Positions 14,845 to 23,902 of a DNA stretch of 64,000 nt are shown piece by piece (position 1 is the first letter of the stretch; every line of letters begins with the position of its first letter). Location of the stretch: the IMG/VR virus record IMGVR_UViG_3300027969_002424, positions 1-64,000 of that record, one strand, 5' to 3'. The notes below the pieces were generated by a model. The model had not been told where the DNA came from and did no database searches. It saw only the letters and a program-made list of their open reading frames with translations. Position numbers and translations under genes: made by a program. The stretch is from a virus.

Positions 14845-15284
14845 TGTTGATTGCCTGTTATTGCCTGTAATAAGGCTCTGGCTACTACACGGTCTTTTTC
14901 TTGTTCTTCATCTGATAGTTGAGCATATGGAATGTTCATCAACTTTTCGCGCTGCTGAAGTTTTGCTTCTAATTTACCGGCAGCTTTTAGTTTCTCTGTG
15001 TCATCAAATTGTTCTGGGTGTGCTACAAACGCTTTAGCAGTTACATTCCATCCTTGATGTATCGCATCACTAATCTTTTCAATATCTTTTTCACCTGCTG
15101 TAATTGCTTTCAAAGCAAATTCAGCCGACTTCATATTAGCTTTCCATCCAAATGTATTGCCAGGACTACTGCGACCATAGTGGTATGCATCATCCAATGC
15201 TTTGTCACTTATTTGTGCTAGTTGACCAATGTCCATGCTTTCGTTTAGCATGTCAATATATTTTCTAAAAAGTTCTGTACTCAT
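14841..15284 (-). CDS. RyR-domain-like small protein
   Basis: 147 residues starting MSTELFRKYIDMLNES. Its second half (ISDAIHQGWN, then MNIPYAQLSDEEQEKDRVVAR) resembles the RyR domain first named in ryanodine receptors and also found in bacterial and phage proteins, where P-Y-x-x-L-x-x-x-x-K-x-x-D-R is characteristic. Biochemical function in phages is unknown. The leader ending MLNES resembles those of other candidate packaged proteins. It overlaps the cytidylyltransferase-like gene by ATGA and follows a virion-like gene, so it is probably late. Confidence 0.5.
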   Translation of the reverse strand: MSTELFRKYIDMLNESMDIGQLAQISDKALDDAYHYGRSSPGNTFGWKANMKSAEFALKAITAGEKDIEKISDAIHQGWNVTAKAFVAHPEQFDDTEKLKAAGKLEAKLQQREKLMNIPYAQLSDEEQEKDRVVARALLQAITGNQQ

Positions 15285-15285
15285 T

Positions 15286-15645
15286 TTAATAACTCAACTT
15301 TACAAAATTAACTACACCTTGTTGGAAATCTACAATCTTTGCTCTCATGTACACAAAGTTACCGGTAACATTTGTATATTGACTTGCGTTTGGATTATCA
15401 CTTCCATTGAATTCATACACATCAAACCATTGATTTTCAAGTGATGCTGGATTTGCTAGTGTAGCTTGGATAACGATGTTACCTACAATGTTTGACACAC
15501 TAAGGTTAACTGTCTGTAAATCTCTATTACCTAAGTAATAAGCAGCAGCAGGTTGAGCATTACCTACAACCGTGTAGGGTGCTGCATTACCTGGATTTAC
15601 ATAGGCTGTCTGCGGTAGCAGAATAAGTGTAGTAGATTGGCTCAT
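15286..15645 (-). CDS. Probable virion surface/structural protein, beta-rich
   Basis: 119 residues rich in Asn, Val, Thr and Ser, without Cys. The segment DLQTVNLSVSNIVGNIVIQA, then WFDVYEFNG and NVTGNFVYMRAKIVDFQQGV, has the alternating hydrophobic pattern of a jelly-roll or discoidin-like module. I recall similar modules from phage head-decoration and fibre proteins. Its ATG overlaps the stop of the 55-residue gene upstream (TAATG), so both are expressed from the late promoter near 15840. Confidence 0.5.
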   Translation of the reverse strand: MSQSTTLILLPQTAYVNPGNAAPYTVVGNAQPAAAYYLGNRDLQTVNLSVSNIVGNIVIQATLANPASLENQWFDVYEFNGSDNPNASQYTNVTGNFVYMRAKIVDFQQGVVNFVKLSY

Positions 15646-15812
15646 TATGCTCGTACCACTTCTACTACAATACTTTCACCGACTAATTCTTGTGCAACTT
15701 GTTCTAACGCAGCTTGAACATCTGCACCTACAAGTCCACCATTGTCGGTGTCTGAATCTTTAACGATTTTACTAAATTTGATGACTACTACATCTTCTAC
15801 AATCTTTGCCAT
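15645..15812 (-). CDS. Small hypothetical protein, 55 residues
   Basis: ATG 15812 to TAA 15645, sequence MAKIVEDVVVIKFSKIVKDS then a DTDNGG turn and an Ala/Glu-rich helix ending VEVVRA. GGAG lies upstream and a late GATAAATA is 25 nt before the start. The tight TAATG overlap with the beta-rich structural gene suggests that the two products act together, for example as an attachment subunit. No family is recognised. Confidence 0.65.
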   Translation of the reverse strand: MAKIVEDVVVIKFSKIVKDSDTDNGGLVGADVQAALEQVAQELVGESIVVEVVRA

Positions 15813-15837
15813 GGTAAATACTCCATTATTAATAGAG

Positions 15838-15845
15838 TATTTATC
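15838..15845 (-). promoter_or_regulatory. T4-late-type promoter element GATAAATA
   Basis: Minus-strand GATAAATACTC, 25 nt before ATG 15812; virtually the same sequence and spacing as the element at 10054. Confidence 0.7.
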
Positions 15846-15848
15846 ATT

Positions 15849-16577
15849 TCAGACAGGTACGGGTCGCTTTTCTAATTTATAGCGTTTTCCAAGCATATGT
15901 CCATACATTAATATCAAATAGCTTAGTGTACTTTCATTGTCATAGTCAATAGAATGATTTCCGCTAGTATAGCGATATTGCCAACTATTAATTGAAGCAA
16001 TTGGGCGTCTAATATAGTCATTTAACCATATTTTCAATGCATTACTTGGAACCAATTCTTTACTTTTCTTGATGGTATCGTGCAAATCTTTAATAAAATC
16101 TCTTTCTTCAATATACTTAGATTTTAAATAAATTCTATACTTGTGCTTTGGCTCATTGACATAATACTTTGTACCAGCAAACTGCTCCAATTGCACTTCT
16201 GTGATTTTTACGGTAACTAGTCCAAGATCCTTCAATGTAAGCAACAAATCTAAATTGTTGCTGTACACTGACATAGTATCCATCTCAAGTCTGAAAGTTA
16301 CTAATCCGGGATTTTTGTTACTGTTACGCCAATCAATGAAGTTATTAAGTTCATTGATTTTCTCCATCGTTACTGCTTTTCTATCTGCTCGTACCTTGCG
16401 ATATCCGGTCTCATTCAATCTCCTAATCAACTCACCCGGAGATTTAACATAATTAGTGAATGCTAATCCATCGATAGTAAATTTAGCCCGATATCTATAG
16501 TTGTTGTAATAATTAGTTTCCTTATATTCATAAAAATCAATATTAGGAATGTTTTCAACTGACCTCAATAATCCCAT
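15849..16577 (-). CDS. Conserved hypothetical protein, 242 residues
   Basis: No domain is recognised. The protein mixes charged and aromatic residues (NYYNNYRYRAKFTIDG; WQYRYTSGNHSIDYDNEST) and ends in a basic tail. The last block, HSIDYDNESTLSYLILMYGH, looks conserved-domain-like. Its start lies 23 nt inside the 3' end of clpA, so it is the third gene of the dnaJ-clpA operon and is probably made with the chaperones. A role as Clp substrate adaptor is possible from position only. Confidence 0.55.
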   Translation of the reverse strand: MGLLRSVENIPNIDFYEYKETNYYNNYRYRAKFTIDGLAFTNYVKSPGELIRRLNETGYRKVRADRKAVTMEKINELNNFIDWRNSNKNPGLVTFRLEMDTMSVYSNNLDLLLTLKDLGLVTVKITEVQLEQFAGTKYYVNEPKHKYRIYLKSKYIEERDFIKDLHDTIKKSKELVPSNALKIWLNDYIRRPIASINSWQYRYTSGNHSIDYDNESTLSYLILMYGHMLGKRYKLEKRPVPV

Positions 16578-18816
16578 CTTCGTTCACCTTGGCTGTTAGT
16601 TTATGTGTTACTGCAAAATCAATTGCACCTTCGTTCATCACTACATTGATTGTAGCAGATTTAATACGTTCAAACAAGACTTTTTTACTTAGAGGTACCC
16701 GAATCAATTCATCAATCTTGCGACTTAATGGTCGTGCGCCCATCTTCTTATCGTATCCTTGCTCTGCCAAATACTCAACTACTGGTTCACTTAGATTCAA
16801 TACAATATCATGCTTGTCAACCAAACTCTTTTTCAAGTCATCGGTAAACTTGATAACAATCTTCTTAATCGCAAGTGTATCCAATTTGTTAAACTTGCAA
16901 ATCAAGTCAACACGATTTCTAAACTCGGGCTTGAAGAATTCTTTCAATGCTTTGTCATCTTCACCGGTCTTCTCTTGTGTGCCGAAGCCGATGTTGTTGC
17001 GTTCGCTATCACTACTACCTAAATTACTGGTCATGATAATGATACTGTTCTTACAGTTAACTTGCTTACCATTACTTCCAGTGATATGACCTTCGTCCAA
17101 CATCTGCAAGAAGATGTTAAAGATATCTGGATGTGCTTTCTCAACTTCATCAAACAACATGATCGAATGTGGGTTCTTGCTCAAGTCATTGATCAATCGT
17201 CCACCTGACACTTGACTATCACCAAACCCAACATAACCCGGGGGAGGTCCAATCAAACTACTTACGCTATGTTTTTCTGAGTATTCGCTCATGTCATACT
17301 TAAGCAACGGCATGTCTAAATTCTTGCTTAGTAGTTTAGCAAGTTCAGTCTTACCGGTACCAGTTGGTCCCAAGAACAAGAAACTACCTGTTGGCTTAGT
17401 GTCATTACCAATACCAGCAAAGTTAACATAGACTCGCTCAAGTACCTGTTGTACAGTTTCATCTTGTCCGTATAGTTTGTCTTTGATGTTTGATTCTAAA
17501 TTTTGAATCAATTCAAAGTTATCACCCTTCATTTTATCAGCAGGTACTCCAGTGAATCGTTCAACTTGGTCAAACACAAGTTCTTTAGTAATGATTGCAC
17601 CTTTGTTTTCTGCTACACGCTGTTTAGCACAAGCAGCATCAAGCAAATCAATAGATTTATCTGGGTTCTTACGGTCATGAATATAGCGGTCAGCACTTTC
17701 AACTGCTGCTTTGATTGCCTCATCAGTAATTTCAACATTGTGAAAATCATTTAGTCTAAGACTCAATCCATTAAGAATGCGAATTGTTGTATCGTGGTTA
17801 GGTTCATCAACTGAGATACGATAGAACCTACGCATCAACGCACGGTCCTTCTCAAAGCTATCATAGTATTCTTCCCATGTTGTACTAGCAATAACTTTAA
17901 GAGTACCTTTAGTAATTGCAGGTTTAATCATGTTACTGAAATCAACCGACCCATTGTTAGCACCACCTGCGCCTTGCATAGTATGTGCCTCGTCAATAAA
18001 AAGAATAGTCTTTTTCTTTGTGTTCAATGCCTCAAGTACTTGCTTAACCTTTTCCTCAAAGTCACCGCGATACTTACTACCTGCAAGTAGTGACCCAATC
18101 TCTAAACTGTATAGTTGATGGTCTTGCAAGAATTCAGGCACTTCTTTATTAATCATCATCTGTGCTAGACCTTCAGCAATTGCTGTTTTACCAACACCAG
18201 GATCACCGACCATCAATACATTACTCTTAAACCGTTTAGCAAGTACGTTAATGATATCATCAAGTTCTTTGCTACGACCAATCAATGGCTCAAGTTTACC
18301 TTGTGCTGCTAGTTGTGTCAGGTTGATTGTGTATTCTTCTAGTATCTCATCAGCTTGGTTCTCTGTTAGATTTCCAGTCTCACCATGCTTATAATGTTTT
18401 TGCCAATGTGATACAAATTCGTTTTTGTTAATTCCGTATTTCAACAAGAAATAATGTGCATGGCTATTGCCTTCTGACGCAATGCTTAAGTATAAGTCAA
18501 CAGTAGTAACCTGTCTACGACCACTAAACAATACTTGTGTGACGCAACGATTCATAACACGCTCTAAACTATTTGTTTTGCGTGGAACTACATCGTCATC
18601 TTTGCTTACGATAGCATGTAAACTATCTAAGTATGCATTAATCTCTTGATCCATTGTTTCAACGTCTGCACCAAAACTATGCAAACATTTTTTGAATGAA
18701 TTATGATTTATCAGTCCAAGTAGTAAATGTTCCACGGTTACATATTGATGTTTTCTTTCTTTAGCATAATGAATCGCTTGTTCAATAATACTATCTATTT
18801 CGGGTGAATGGTTCAT
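16555..18816 (-). CDS. clpA: ClpA-type AAA+ unfoldase of the Clp protease
   Basis: 753 residues, full ClpA length. The N-domain (1-150) contains the Clp repeat ([20 protein letters not shown]). AAA module 1 has Walker A GDPGVGKT (204-211) and Walker B ILFIDEAH (271-278). Module 2 has Walker A GPTGTGKT (483-490), IMLFDEVE (552-559) and the sensor-2 GARPLSR region. An IGF tripeptide at 609-611 is the ClpP-docking loop, so it should feed a ClpP barrel, and a phage ClpP is encoded at 51.2 kb. The start overlaps dnaJ by ATGA. With the ClpS gene at 54.5 kb the N-end-rule branch is also represented. Confidence 0.95.
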   Translation of the reverse strand: MNHSPEIDSIIEQAIHYAKERKHQYVTVEHLLLGLINHNSFKKCLHSFGADVETMDQEINAYLDSLHAIVSKDDDVVPRKTNSLERVMNRCVTQVLFSGRRQVTTVDLYLSIASEGNSHAHYFLLKYGINKNEFVSHWQKHYKHGETGNLTENQADEILEEYTINLTQLAAQGKLEPLIGRSKELDDIINVLAKRFKSNVLMVGDPGVGKTAIAEGLAQMMINKEVPEFLQDHQLYSLEIGSLLAGSKYRGDFEEKVKQVLEALNTKKKTILFIDEAHTMQGAGGANNGSVDFSNMIKPAITKGTLKVIASTTWEEYYDSFEKDRALMRRFYRISVDEPNHDTTIRILNGLSLRLNDFHNVEITDEAIKAAVESADRYIHDRKNPDKSIDLLDAACAKQRVAENKGAIITKELVFDQVERFTGVPADKMKGDNFELIQNLESNIKDKLYGQDETVQQVLERVYVNFAGIGNDTKPTGSFLFLGPTGTGKTELAKLLSKNLDMPLLKYDMSEYSEKHSVSSLIGPPPGYVGFGDSQVSGGRLINDLSKNPHSIMLFDEVEKAHPDIFNIFLQMLDEGHITGSNGKQVNCKNSIIIMTSNLGSSDSERNNIGFGTQEKTGEDDKALKEFFKPEFRNRVDLICKFNKLDTLAIKKIVIKFTDDLKKSLVDKHDIVLNLSEPVVEYLAEQGYDKKMGARPLSRKIDELIRVPLSKKVLFERIKSATINVVMNEGAIDFAVTHKLTAKVNEDGIIEVS

Positions 18817-19616
18817 TTTTGATTCCTTTGTTGTTTGTATGCTGCAATAGTATTTACTAATTGTTCGTCTATGATATCAGGTATGAATGGCTTAAACAAT
18901 ATAATTTGGTCTCCGTAAACTGTTGAGTTAGGTATAGGCATCCCATGCCCTGCTAATTTTAATTGCATATATGGTTGTGTTTTTGGTTTAACTGTAACCT
19001 CTAATGTCTTTCCAGACAATGTTGTGAATTCAAAAGTTGTTCCAACAATTAAATCTAATACTGATATCGGGTGATTACATGATAAATCATTACCTTGTCT
19101 ATCATATTTAAGATGGTTCTCCACTCTGAAATCTACCATTAAACTAGCACCATCTATGACATTATCAATACGCATCTGATTGCCGTTGTTAATTCCTTTA
19201 GGTACTTGGATAGTAATAGCATGAGTGTTAGTGGGTGTTTGTAATTTTAATATTTGCTCTCCACCATAATATGCTTGTTCAAGTGTGATTCCTACTGTGG
19301 TTCTAAATGTTTGTGGTTGTTTGCGCTGTTGGCTAAACGGGTCAAACGGGTTGCCTCCGCCAAACATCTGACTAAAGATATGTTCAAACCCTGGGGGAAC
19401 ACCAGCTTGCTGATGAAATCCTTGGGGAGCAGGATTGTCGTATTGTTGTCGTTTGTTTGTATCGCTTAGTGTATCATAAGCGGCTTGAATATCTTGGAAT
19501 TTAGCCTTGTCTCCGCCCTTGTCAGGATGATGCTGACTGGCTAGTTTCCTATATGCTTTTTTAATTTCGTCAGGTGATGCGTTTTTAGCTACACCTAATG
19601 TAGTATAATGATCCAT
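18813..19616 (-). CDS. cbpA: DnaJ-family cochaperone, CbpA type
   Basis: 267 residues. The J-domain spans 1-65 with the catalytic HPD at 30-32; a Gly/Phe/Gln-rich linker ([20 protein letters not shown]) follows, then the two-lobed C-terminal substrate-binding domain ([16 protein letters not shown]... and GHGMP). The zinc finger of true DnaJ is absent, as in CbpA. It stimulates a host DnaK, since no DnaK is in the window. A perfect TTGACA-17-TATAAT promoter ends 6 nt before the ATG with no ribosome binding site, suggesting a leaderless, early-type message that continues into clpA. Confidence 0.93.
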   Translation of the reverse strand: MDHYTTLGVAKNASPDEIKKAYRKLASQHHPDKGGDKAKFQDIQAAYDTLSDTNKRQQYDNPAPQGFHQQAGVPPGFEHIFSQMFGGGNPFDPFSQQRKQPQTFRTTVGITLEQAYYGGEQILKLQTPTNTHAITIQVPKGINNGNQMRIDNVIDGASLMVDFRVENHLKYDRQGNDLSCNHPISVLDLIVGTTFEFTTLSGKTLEVTVKPKTQPYMQLKLAGHGMPIPNSTVYGDQIILFKPFIPDIIDEQLVNTIAAYKQQRNQK

Positions 19617-19622
19617 TCAATT

Positions 19623-19651
19623 ATTATAGCACAACATTATGCTAATGTCAA
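19623..19651 (-). promoter_or_regulatory. Consensus sigma-70 promoter of dnaJ-clpA operon
   Basis: Minus strand TTGACA (19646-19651), a 17-nt spacer, then TATAAT (19623-19628). Six nt separate the -10 from the ATG, giving a predicted leaderless transcript. Confidence 0.85.
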
Positions 19652-19656
19652 CACCT

Positions 19657-20256
19657 TTAGTTAGCGCCGGCAACCTTTTCTTTAGTACGACCGTATGCTG
19701 CAATACCCAAAACAGCACCCATAGCGATATGATATAGTCCTGCACCTTGTAGTGTCAATGGTTGCCATTGACTAGTTACTGCACCTTTACTGAGTGCTTG
19801 TAGTAGACTCCAAAGAATTGGGAACACAATGAAATCAGTAAGGCATGTAGCCATATATAGCCATCCCATTGCGGGACGCCATTTTGAATTTATCCAATGT
19901 TCACTTTCTTTATCATTTGCAACTAATACATCAGCACCGCTTGCTGCATTAGTGGGTGCTGCACCAGTTAGTACTGGTTGTTGTCCACTTGATTGATTGA
20001 TGTTTTGAGTACTTCCAAATCCTGTGTTTGGTTGTTGGTTGAAGCTAGGGGAGTTAAAACTGTTTTGATTGAATCCAGACGCTCCCGTTCCAAACGTTGA
20101 ATTTCCACCAAAGCCTGTTGTAGTATTTGTTGTTCCATAAGTACTTCCTTGTGGAAATTGCGGAATTGTTGGATCCGCTGCTAACAAATCATGTTGATCA
20201 TCACTCTTTGCTACTGCTAAATCTGTTGACGCTTTTTGTGCTAGAATAGTTGCCAT
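19657..20256 (-). CDS. Holin-like membrane protein (3-TM holin family-like)
   Basis: 199 residues. The first 120 are a disordered Gly/Asn/Gln/Phe-rich region. The C-terminal 80 residues start with SKWRPAMGWLYMATC and contain two to three hydrophobic segments (LTDFIVFPILWSLLQAL; GLYHIAMGAVLGIAAYG), ending in a short charged tail (RTKEKVAGAN). The W-R-P-x-x-G-W entry and the exit R-T-x-E-K match the pattern of the 3-TM holin family. The long Gln/Asn-rich extension is unusual for a holin; it could instead be a virion membrane-interacting protein. It lies directly upstream of the dnaJ promoter. Confidence 0.55.
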   Translation of the reverse strand: MATILAQKASTDLAVAKSDDQHDLLAADPTIPQFPQGSTYGTTNTTTGFGGNSTFGTGASGFNQNSFNSPSFNQQPNTGFGSTQNINQSSGQQPVLTGAAPTNAASGADVLVANDKESEHWINSKWRPAMGWLYMATCLTDFIVFPILWSLLQALSKGAVTSQWQPLTLQGAGLYHIAMGAVLGIAAYGRTKEKVAGAN

Positions 20257-20257
20257 T

Positions 20258-20806
20258 TTATAATCCTGCCATTGCTATGTATGCTTGTATCTCACTATCT
20301 GGTTTACCATATAATTTTACAGTTTCTAGTCCGGCGCGTCTACGCATCTCATTTAAATCTTCTTGGTTTTCTTCTTCAACACGATATTCGTGTGGACTAA
20401 TAGTAATTACTTGCTTCAATACTTCCGGGTCAGCATCGTATTCTTCTTCATCAATAGAAATAGTCCAATCATTTATTGTTAACTCGGTAAGTGTTTCTAA
20501 ATCATCAATCAATTCTACAATGCGTTCTGGAACTTTTGTTCTACGCTTCATCTCAACAAATACTAGATACTTACCAGGACTTAATTCACCTTCGCTTAAG
20601 CTAGAATCTAGTATCCAATCATATCCACGCTCAAACCAGTCAACCAAATCATTTCCTGCTGCTTCGCTTTTAACAACAAATGCCAATGTAACAATGTCAC
20701 TGTCTTTGCCCATCTTAGCAGCATACTCATCTACAGAAACGGTAGGTTCTATTTGATCTACCATATCCAAATAATCTAAGCCTTCATTAATGATTCTTCT
20801 TGTCAT
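20258..20806 (-). CDS. Conserved T4-like hypothetical protein with leader-like N-terminus
   Basis: 182 acidic residues starting MTRRIINEGLDYLDMVDQIE, which resembles the short leaders of candidate packaged proteins. The block VSVDEYAAKMGKDSDIVTLA and WFERGYDWILD looks strongly conserved, and I recall related proteins in marine T4-like phages without a known role. The C-terminus (EEENQEDLNEMRRRAG) is probably helical. It is flanked by equally anonymous T4-like genes with tiny gaps, so it is probably a late structural or assembly gene. Confidence 0.6.
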   Translation of the reverse strand: MTRRIINEGLDYLDMVDQIEPTVSVDEYAAKMGKDSDIVTLAFVVKSEAAGNDLVDWFERGYDWILDSSLSEGELSPGKYLVFVEMKRRTKVPERIVELIDDLETLTELTINDWTISIDEEEYDADPEVLKQVITISPHEYRVEEENQEDLNEMRRRAGLETVKLYGKPDSEIQAYIAMAGL

Positions 20807-20814
20807 GTTATACC

Positions 20815-21429
20815 TTACATTGGGGCTGCGGTTCCGGCGGCGGGCGGAGCACCTGGTGGCATACCGCCCATTCCTGCATCGCCTGCCTCTTGTTCTTCTG
20901 TGTCTTGCCCATCGTCTTTATCTAAATCTTCATCGTATGAATTATCTAATTCTTCCAGATCAATTGTCTGTCCAGCTAAGTCAATAGAACCTTCTTTGAT
21001 ATCATCTAGTAATTCTTTAGGAATCTCAATGTAAACAAACCAAACCTTCTTTGGTTTCATCTTTGGATATCTACCACCAGGAACAAAATCTTCGTAATCT
21101 TTAACTTCTACTGGAACTTCTATCTCGCTTTTAGCAAACTTAACTTTACACCCAATTGCTACTAATCGTCTAGCACCCTTTGGATTTGGCATTAAATCAT
21201 ATGGCCACATGAATATGCAGTTGACAGAATAGCGTTTTACCATTGGACCTTGGACTAATTCACCTAGTTCCCAGTTTCTGTATGCATATAAATCAGATTC
21301 ATCTAGTACTCTTTCAAAGTCTAGCAGGGTATTCATTGAACCATCGCTGGTAAATATGCCCTTTACGGTGTCAATAATGCTGACGTAATCAACATTGTCA
21401 AAGAAATTGTCGGCGGTTTCGTGCTTCAT
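20815..21429 (-). CDS. Conserved T4-like hypothetical protein with acidic Gly/Pro tail
   Basis: 204 residues. The folded part (1-150) contains ETADNFFDNVDYVSIIDTVK, YAYRNWELGELVQGP, FMWPYDLMPNPKGARRL and VWFVYIEIPKELLDD. The last 45 residues are acidic, then Gly/Met/Pro-rich (GDAGMGGMPPGAPPAAG). I recall similar proteins in T4-like phages; function is unknown. A GATAAATA late element lies 5 nt upstream with no ribosome binding site. It is divergent from phoH. Confidence 0.6.
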   Translation of the reverse strand: MKHETADNFFDNVDYVSIIDTVKGIFTSDGSMNTLLDFERVLDESDLYAYRNWELGELVQGPMVKRYSVNCIFMWPYDLMPNPKGARRLVAIGCKVKFAKSEIEVPVEVKDYEDFVPGGRYPKMKPKKVWFVYIEIPKELLDDIKEGSIDLAGQTIDLEELDNSYDEDLDKDDGQDTEEQEAGDAGMGGMPPGAPPAAGTAAPM

Positions 21430-21434
21430 TAATA

Positions 21435-21442
21435 TATTTATC
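21435..21442 (-). promoter_or_regulatory. T4-late-type promoter element GATAAATA
   Basis: Minus-strand GATAAATA, 5 nt before ATG 21429; predicts an almost leaderless late mRNA. Confidence 0.55.
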
Positions 21443-21599
21443 TTTTATTGATTATTAGCACTAATAAGAAATACTTGACCGTAGCCTTATATTTAGTCTA
21501 CAGAATTGTGTTAAAAGTATGTTACTTTACATCATCAAAATTCATTTAAATAATAATGAGTATTATGAGTACTCACGCTCTTATGAAGGAGAATTTACA

Positions 21600-22382
21600 T
21601 TGAGCAAACGGAAAACCAGTGCTTTACGCACTACCCAGCAAGATCCTCGCTTTACAAGCAAAAAAACAAATCAAACTTTTTACATGAAAGAATCAAAAAC
21701 AATAGACTTTTCACAGGCTCAGAAATCTGTACGTATCAATAAAAGACCCGTACAGTTAGTTCCCAAATCACTGAATCAAGAAAATTACATTATCGCACTA
21801 TTAGATGAGAACACCGATATCGTTGTTGTCACTGGTCCTGCGGGCACAGGTAAAACTTATTTGGCGATGCAAGCAGCTATTAAAGCAATGCGTGATGGTG
21901 AATGTGATAGAATCATATTATCCAGACCGGCAGTAGGGGTAGATGATGAAAAACACGGGTTCTTGCCCGGTGATATCAATCAAAAGATGGAACCGTGGAC
22001 AAGACCATTAATGGATGTATTACGTGAGTACTACACACAGTCAGAAATTACTCATATGTTAGAAGAACAAATCATAGAGATTGCCCCATTGGCATTCTGT
22101 CGTGGTCGTAACTTCAAACATAGTTGGGTAGTGTTAGATGAAGCGCAAAATGCAACACCTGGTCAACTCAAAATGATTATGACTAGAATCGGCGTTGGCA
22201 GTAAGATTGTAATTACTGGCGATATTGAACAAGCCGATAGAAAATCAGCCGACAATGGGCTACTAGACTTACAAAATCGATTGAGGAAGGGGGTGATACC
22301 AGGGTTGCAATTATGTACCTTTGACATTAAAGATGTTCAGAGGCACCGCATCATTGAACATGTACTAAACTTGTACAGTTAA
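21600..22382 (+). CDS. phoH: PhoH-like ATPase
   Basis: 260 residues from a TTG start at 21600. AAGGAG at 21586-21591 sits 8 nt upstream of this TTG, so it is preferred over the ATG at 21519, which has no visible site and would add 27 poorly folded residues. Walker A GPAGTGKTYLA and Walker B WVVLDEAQN are present, along with ILSRPAVGVDDEKHGFLPGD and KIVITGDIEQAD, the PhoH core. PhoH proteins are ATPases, probably RNA-linked helicases, and common phosphate-stress markers in marine phages. The gene ends at a shared terminator with the converging 22405 gene. Confidence 0.93.
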   Translation: MSKRKTSALRTTQQDPRFTSKKTNQTFYMKESKTIDFSQAQKSVRINKRPVQLVPKSLNQENYIIALLDENTDIVVVTGPAGTGKTYLAMQAAIKAMRDGECDRIILSRPAVGVDDEKHGFLPGDINQKMEPWTRPLMDVLREYYTQSEITHMLEEQIIEIAPLAFCRGRNFKHSWVVLDEAQNATPGQLKMIMTRIGVGSKIVITGDIEQADRKSADNGLLDLQNRLRKGVIPGLQLCTFDIKDVQRHRIIEHVLNLYS

Positions 22383-22406
22383 AAAGAGGGGCATTGCCCC
22401 TCTTTT
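22382..22406. terminator. Bidirectional intrinsic terminator
   Basis: Stem AAAAGAGGGGC / GCCCCTCTTTT with a 3-nt loop (ATT), between the converging phoH and 22405 genes. A and T runs on both sides allow termination on both strands. Confidence 0.88.
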
Positions 22407-22674
22407 ACTTCTTCTGAACTTCACTTTCAGTATTGCTTTTTTCTAACTGGTCAATCAATGTAGGATAGACTTTTTTGTAATATTCATTTAGTTTCTCCCA
22501 ACCAGTATCTACTACGTTACCTTCAATTACACATTTCTGTACTTTCTGTTTACCATAATCTAATATGACATTGCAGGTTTGAAGGTCAGATGTGCGTAGT
22601 CTTTTACTAATACTAACTTGTTCATCAATTTGTCCGTTTGGCTTACGAACAAATATAATCAATAAATATCTCAC
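22405..22674 (-). CDS. Conserved T4-like hypothetical protein downstream of clamp loader
   Basis: 89 residues, MRYLLIIFVRKPNGQIDEQV..., then NVILDYGKQKVQKCVIEG and a helical C-terminus (YYKKVYPTLIDQLEK). Its start overlaps the gp44-like gene by ATGA. In T4 the clamp-loader partner gp62 and the translational repressor regA are neighbours of gene 44, but this protein is shorter than gp62 and not obviously similar to either. I recall look-alikes in marine T4-like phages. Function unknown; association with the replication apparatus is by position. Confidence 0.6.
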   Translation of the reverse strand: MRYLLIIFVRKPNGQIDEQVSISKRLRTSDLQTCNVILDYGKQKVQKCVIEGNVVDTGWEKLNEYYKKVYPTLIDQLEKSNTESEVQKK

Positions 22675-23597
22675 GATGTTAACTCCACTAAGGTTGCTGC
22701 TAGACTAATTTCAGGGATTCCTACTAACGGCAATTGTGCAAGACCATTGCGAATGAATATGATACTTGCATCACGCTTTTCTTGCTGTGTGCCCCACAAG
22801 TCTAAGTTATCGTACATCCATTTATATGTATCTTCGATACGTGTTGGATATAATGCAATGTATTGCATCAGTTGCTGACGACCTTCAATAATCTTTCCGG
22901 CTTTAAACAAAGTTGTTGCTTCTAACAATAACTCATGTTCGCTGTTACCCTGTGATTGCGGGGGCAATAGTTTACCTGTGCTGCTATTGACTTGTAGTTG
23001 ATTCAGACATTTACGTAAGTCTGGGTATGCCACACGCACATAGCTGTCCAATGTATCTAAATCAAACTCTACTCCCTCAGTTACAAGAACCGTTGCGGCT
23101 CTTGCTGTATATTCTGTGCGATCGGGTTTAGCGATATGAAACTTGTGGCAACGACTCTCACGCAATGCTGGAATGATTTTGTGTTCATAGTTACAAGTAA
23201 GAATGAACCTCACTGTATCAGCATATGCTTCCATATCGTTACGCAATGCTGCTTGAAACTCTGGGCTTGTATAGTCAGCCTCGTCAAGTAATATCACTTT
23301 GAACTTACCAAACGGCATTGTCTGTGCGAATCCATTGATCTTATCACGCACAATTGCAACACCATTCTCACGACTTGCATTGATTTCTAGTACATCATAA
23401 TCTTCTACACCTAACTCATTTATCAATACTTTAGCTAATGTAGTCTTACCAGTACCGGGGTCACCACTCAACAATAAATGAGGGATACTACCATTAGTGA
23501 TCCAACCTTCTACTTGTTGTTTTTGTCGTTCGTCTACGAATACATAATCTGTTACAGATTTTGGACGATACTTTTCTACCCAAAGTTGATTCTTCAT
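22671..23597 (-). CDS. 44: Sliding-clamp loader large subunit (T4 gp44/RFC-small-like AAA+)
   Basis: 308 residues. Walker A GDPGTGKTTLAK (about 45-56), Walker B VILLDEADY (about 105-113) and the arginine-finger region ALRESRCHKFHI (SRC motif) are intact. The N-terminus LWVEKYRPKSVTDYVF is the hallmark start of RFC-small and gp44 proteins. It opens the ring clamp (gp45) on DNA using ATP and works with a small subunit. In T4-like phages the clamp also activates late promoters, consistent with the late elements seen here. Start and stop overlap the neighbours by 4 nt. Confidence 0.93.
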   Translation of the reverse strand: MKNQLWVEKYRPKSVTDYVFVDERQKQQVEGWITNGSIPHLLLSGDPGTGKTTLAKVLINELGVEDYDVLEINASRENGVAIVRDKINGFAQTMPFGKFKVILLDEADYTSPEFQAALRNDMEAYADTVRFILTCNYEHKIIPALRESRCHKFHIAKPDRTEYTARAATVLVTEGVEFDLDTLDSYVRVAYPDLRKCLNQLQVNSSTGKLLPPQSQGNSEHELLLEATTLFKAGKIIEGRQQLMQYIALYPTRIEDTYKWMYDNLDLWGTQQEKRDASIIFIRNGLAQLPLVGIPEISLAATLVELTS

Positions 23598-23902
23598 TTT
23601 CTAAGCATTTCAAAAGTTATGATGTGTGCGATACTTTGACCTAAGTCTTGGTCACTAGTGATGATATGCAATGCTGTACTGCGTTCATCTGTTCTAGGGT
23701 CATACGTACTATATTCCATTACATATCCACCGTTTGCTGAATAGATTGTGAAGTTCATACCATTATGATCTAATCTACGACCTTTACTAGAAGTAACAAT
23801 GTGTCGGTCCATGGGAATCAACCCATTATCACCATCACTTCGAACTTTATCCCAATCTTCTCTAACCCAGCTAATAACTTTTTTCTTAAACCAATTTATC
23901 AT
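23594..23902 (-). CDS. Hypothetical protein, 102 residues
   Basis: Begins with a basic amphipathic helix (MINWFKKKVISWVREDWDKV), then a compact beta-rich domain (GMNFTIYSANGGYVMEYSTY; ALHIITSDQDLGQSIAHII). It overlaps the clamp loader start by 4 nt, and its start abuts the GroES-like gene stop, so it is co-expressed with replication genes. No family recognised. The N-terminal helix could bind a membrane or DNA. Confidence 0.55.
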   Translation of the reverse strand: MINWFKKKVISWVREDWDKVRSDGDNGLIPMDRHIVTSSKGRRLDHNGMNFTIYSANGGYVMEYSTYDPRTDERSTALHIITSDQDLGQSIAHIITFEMLRK

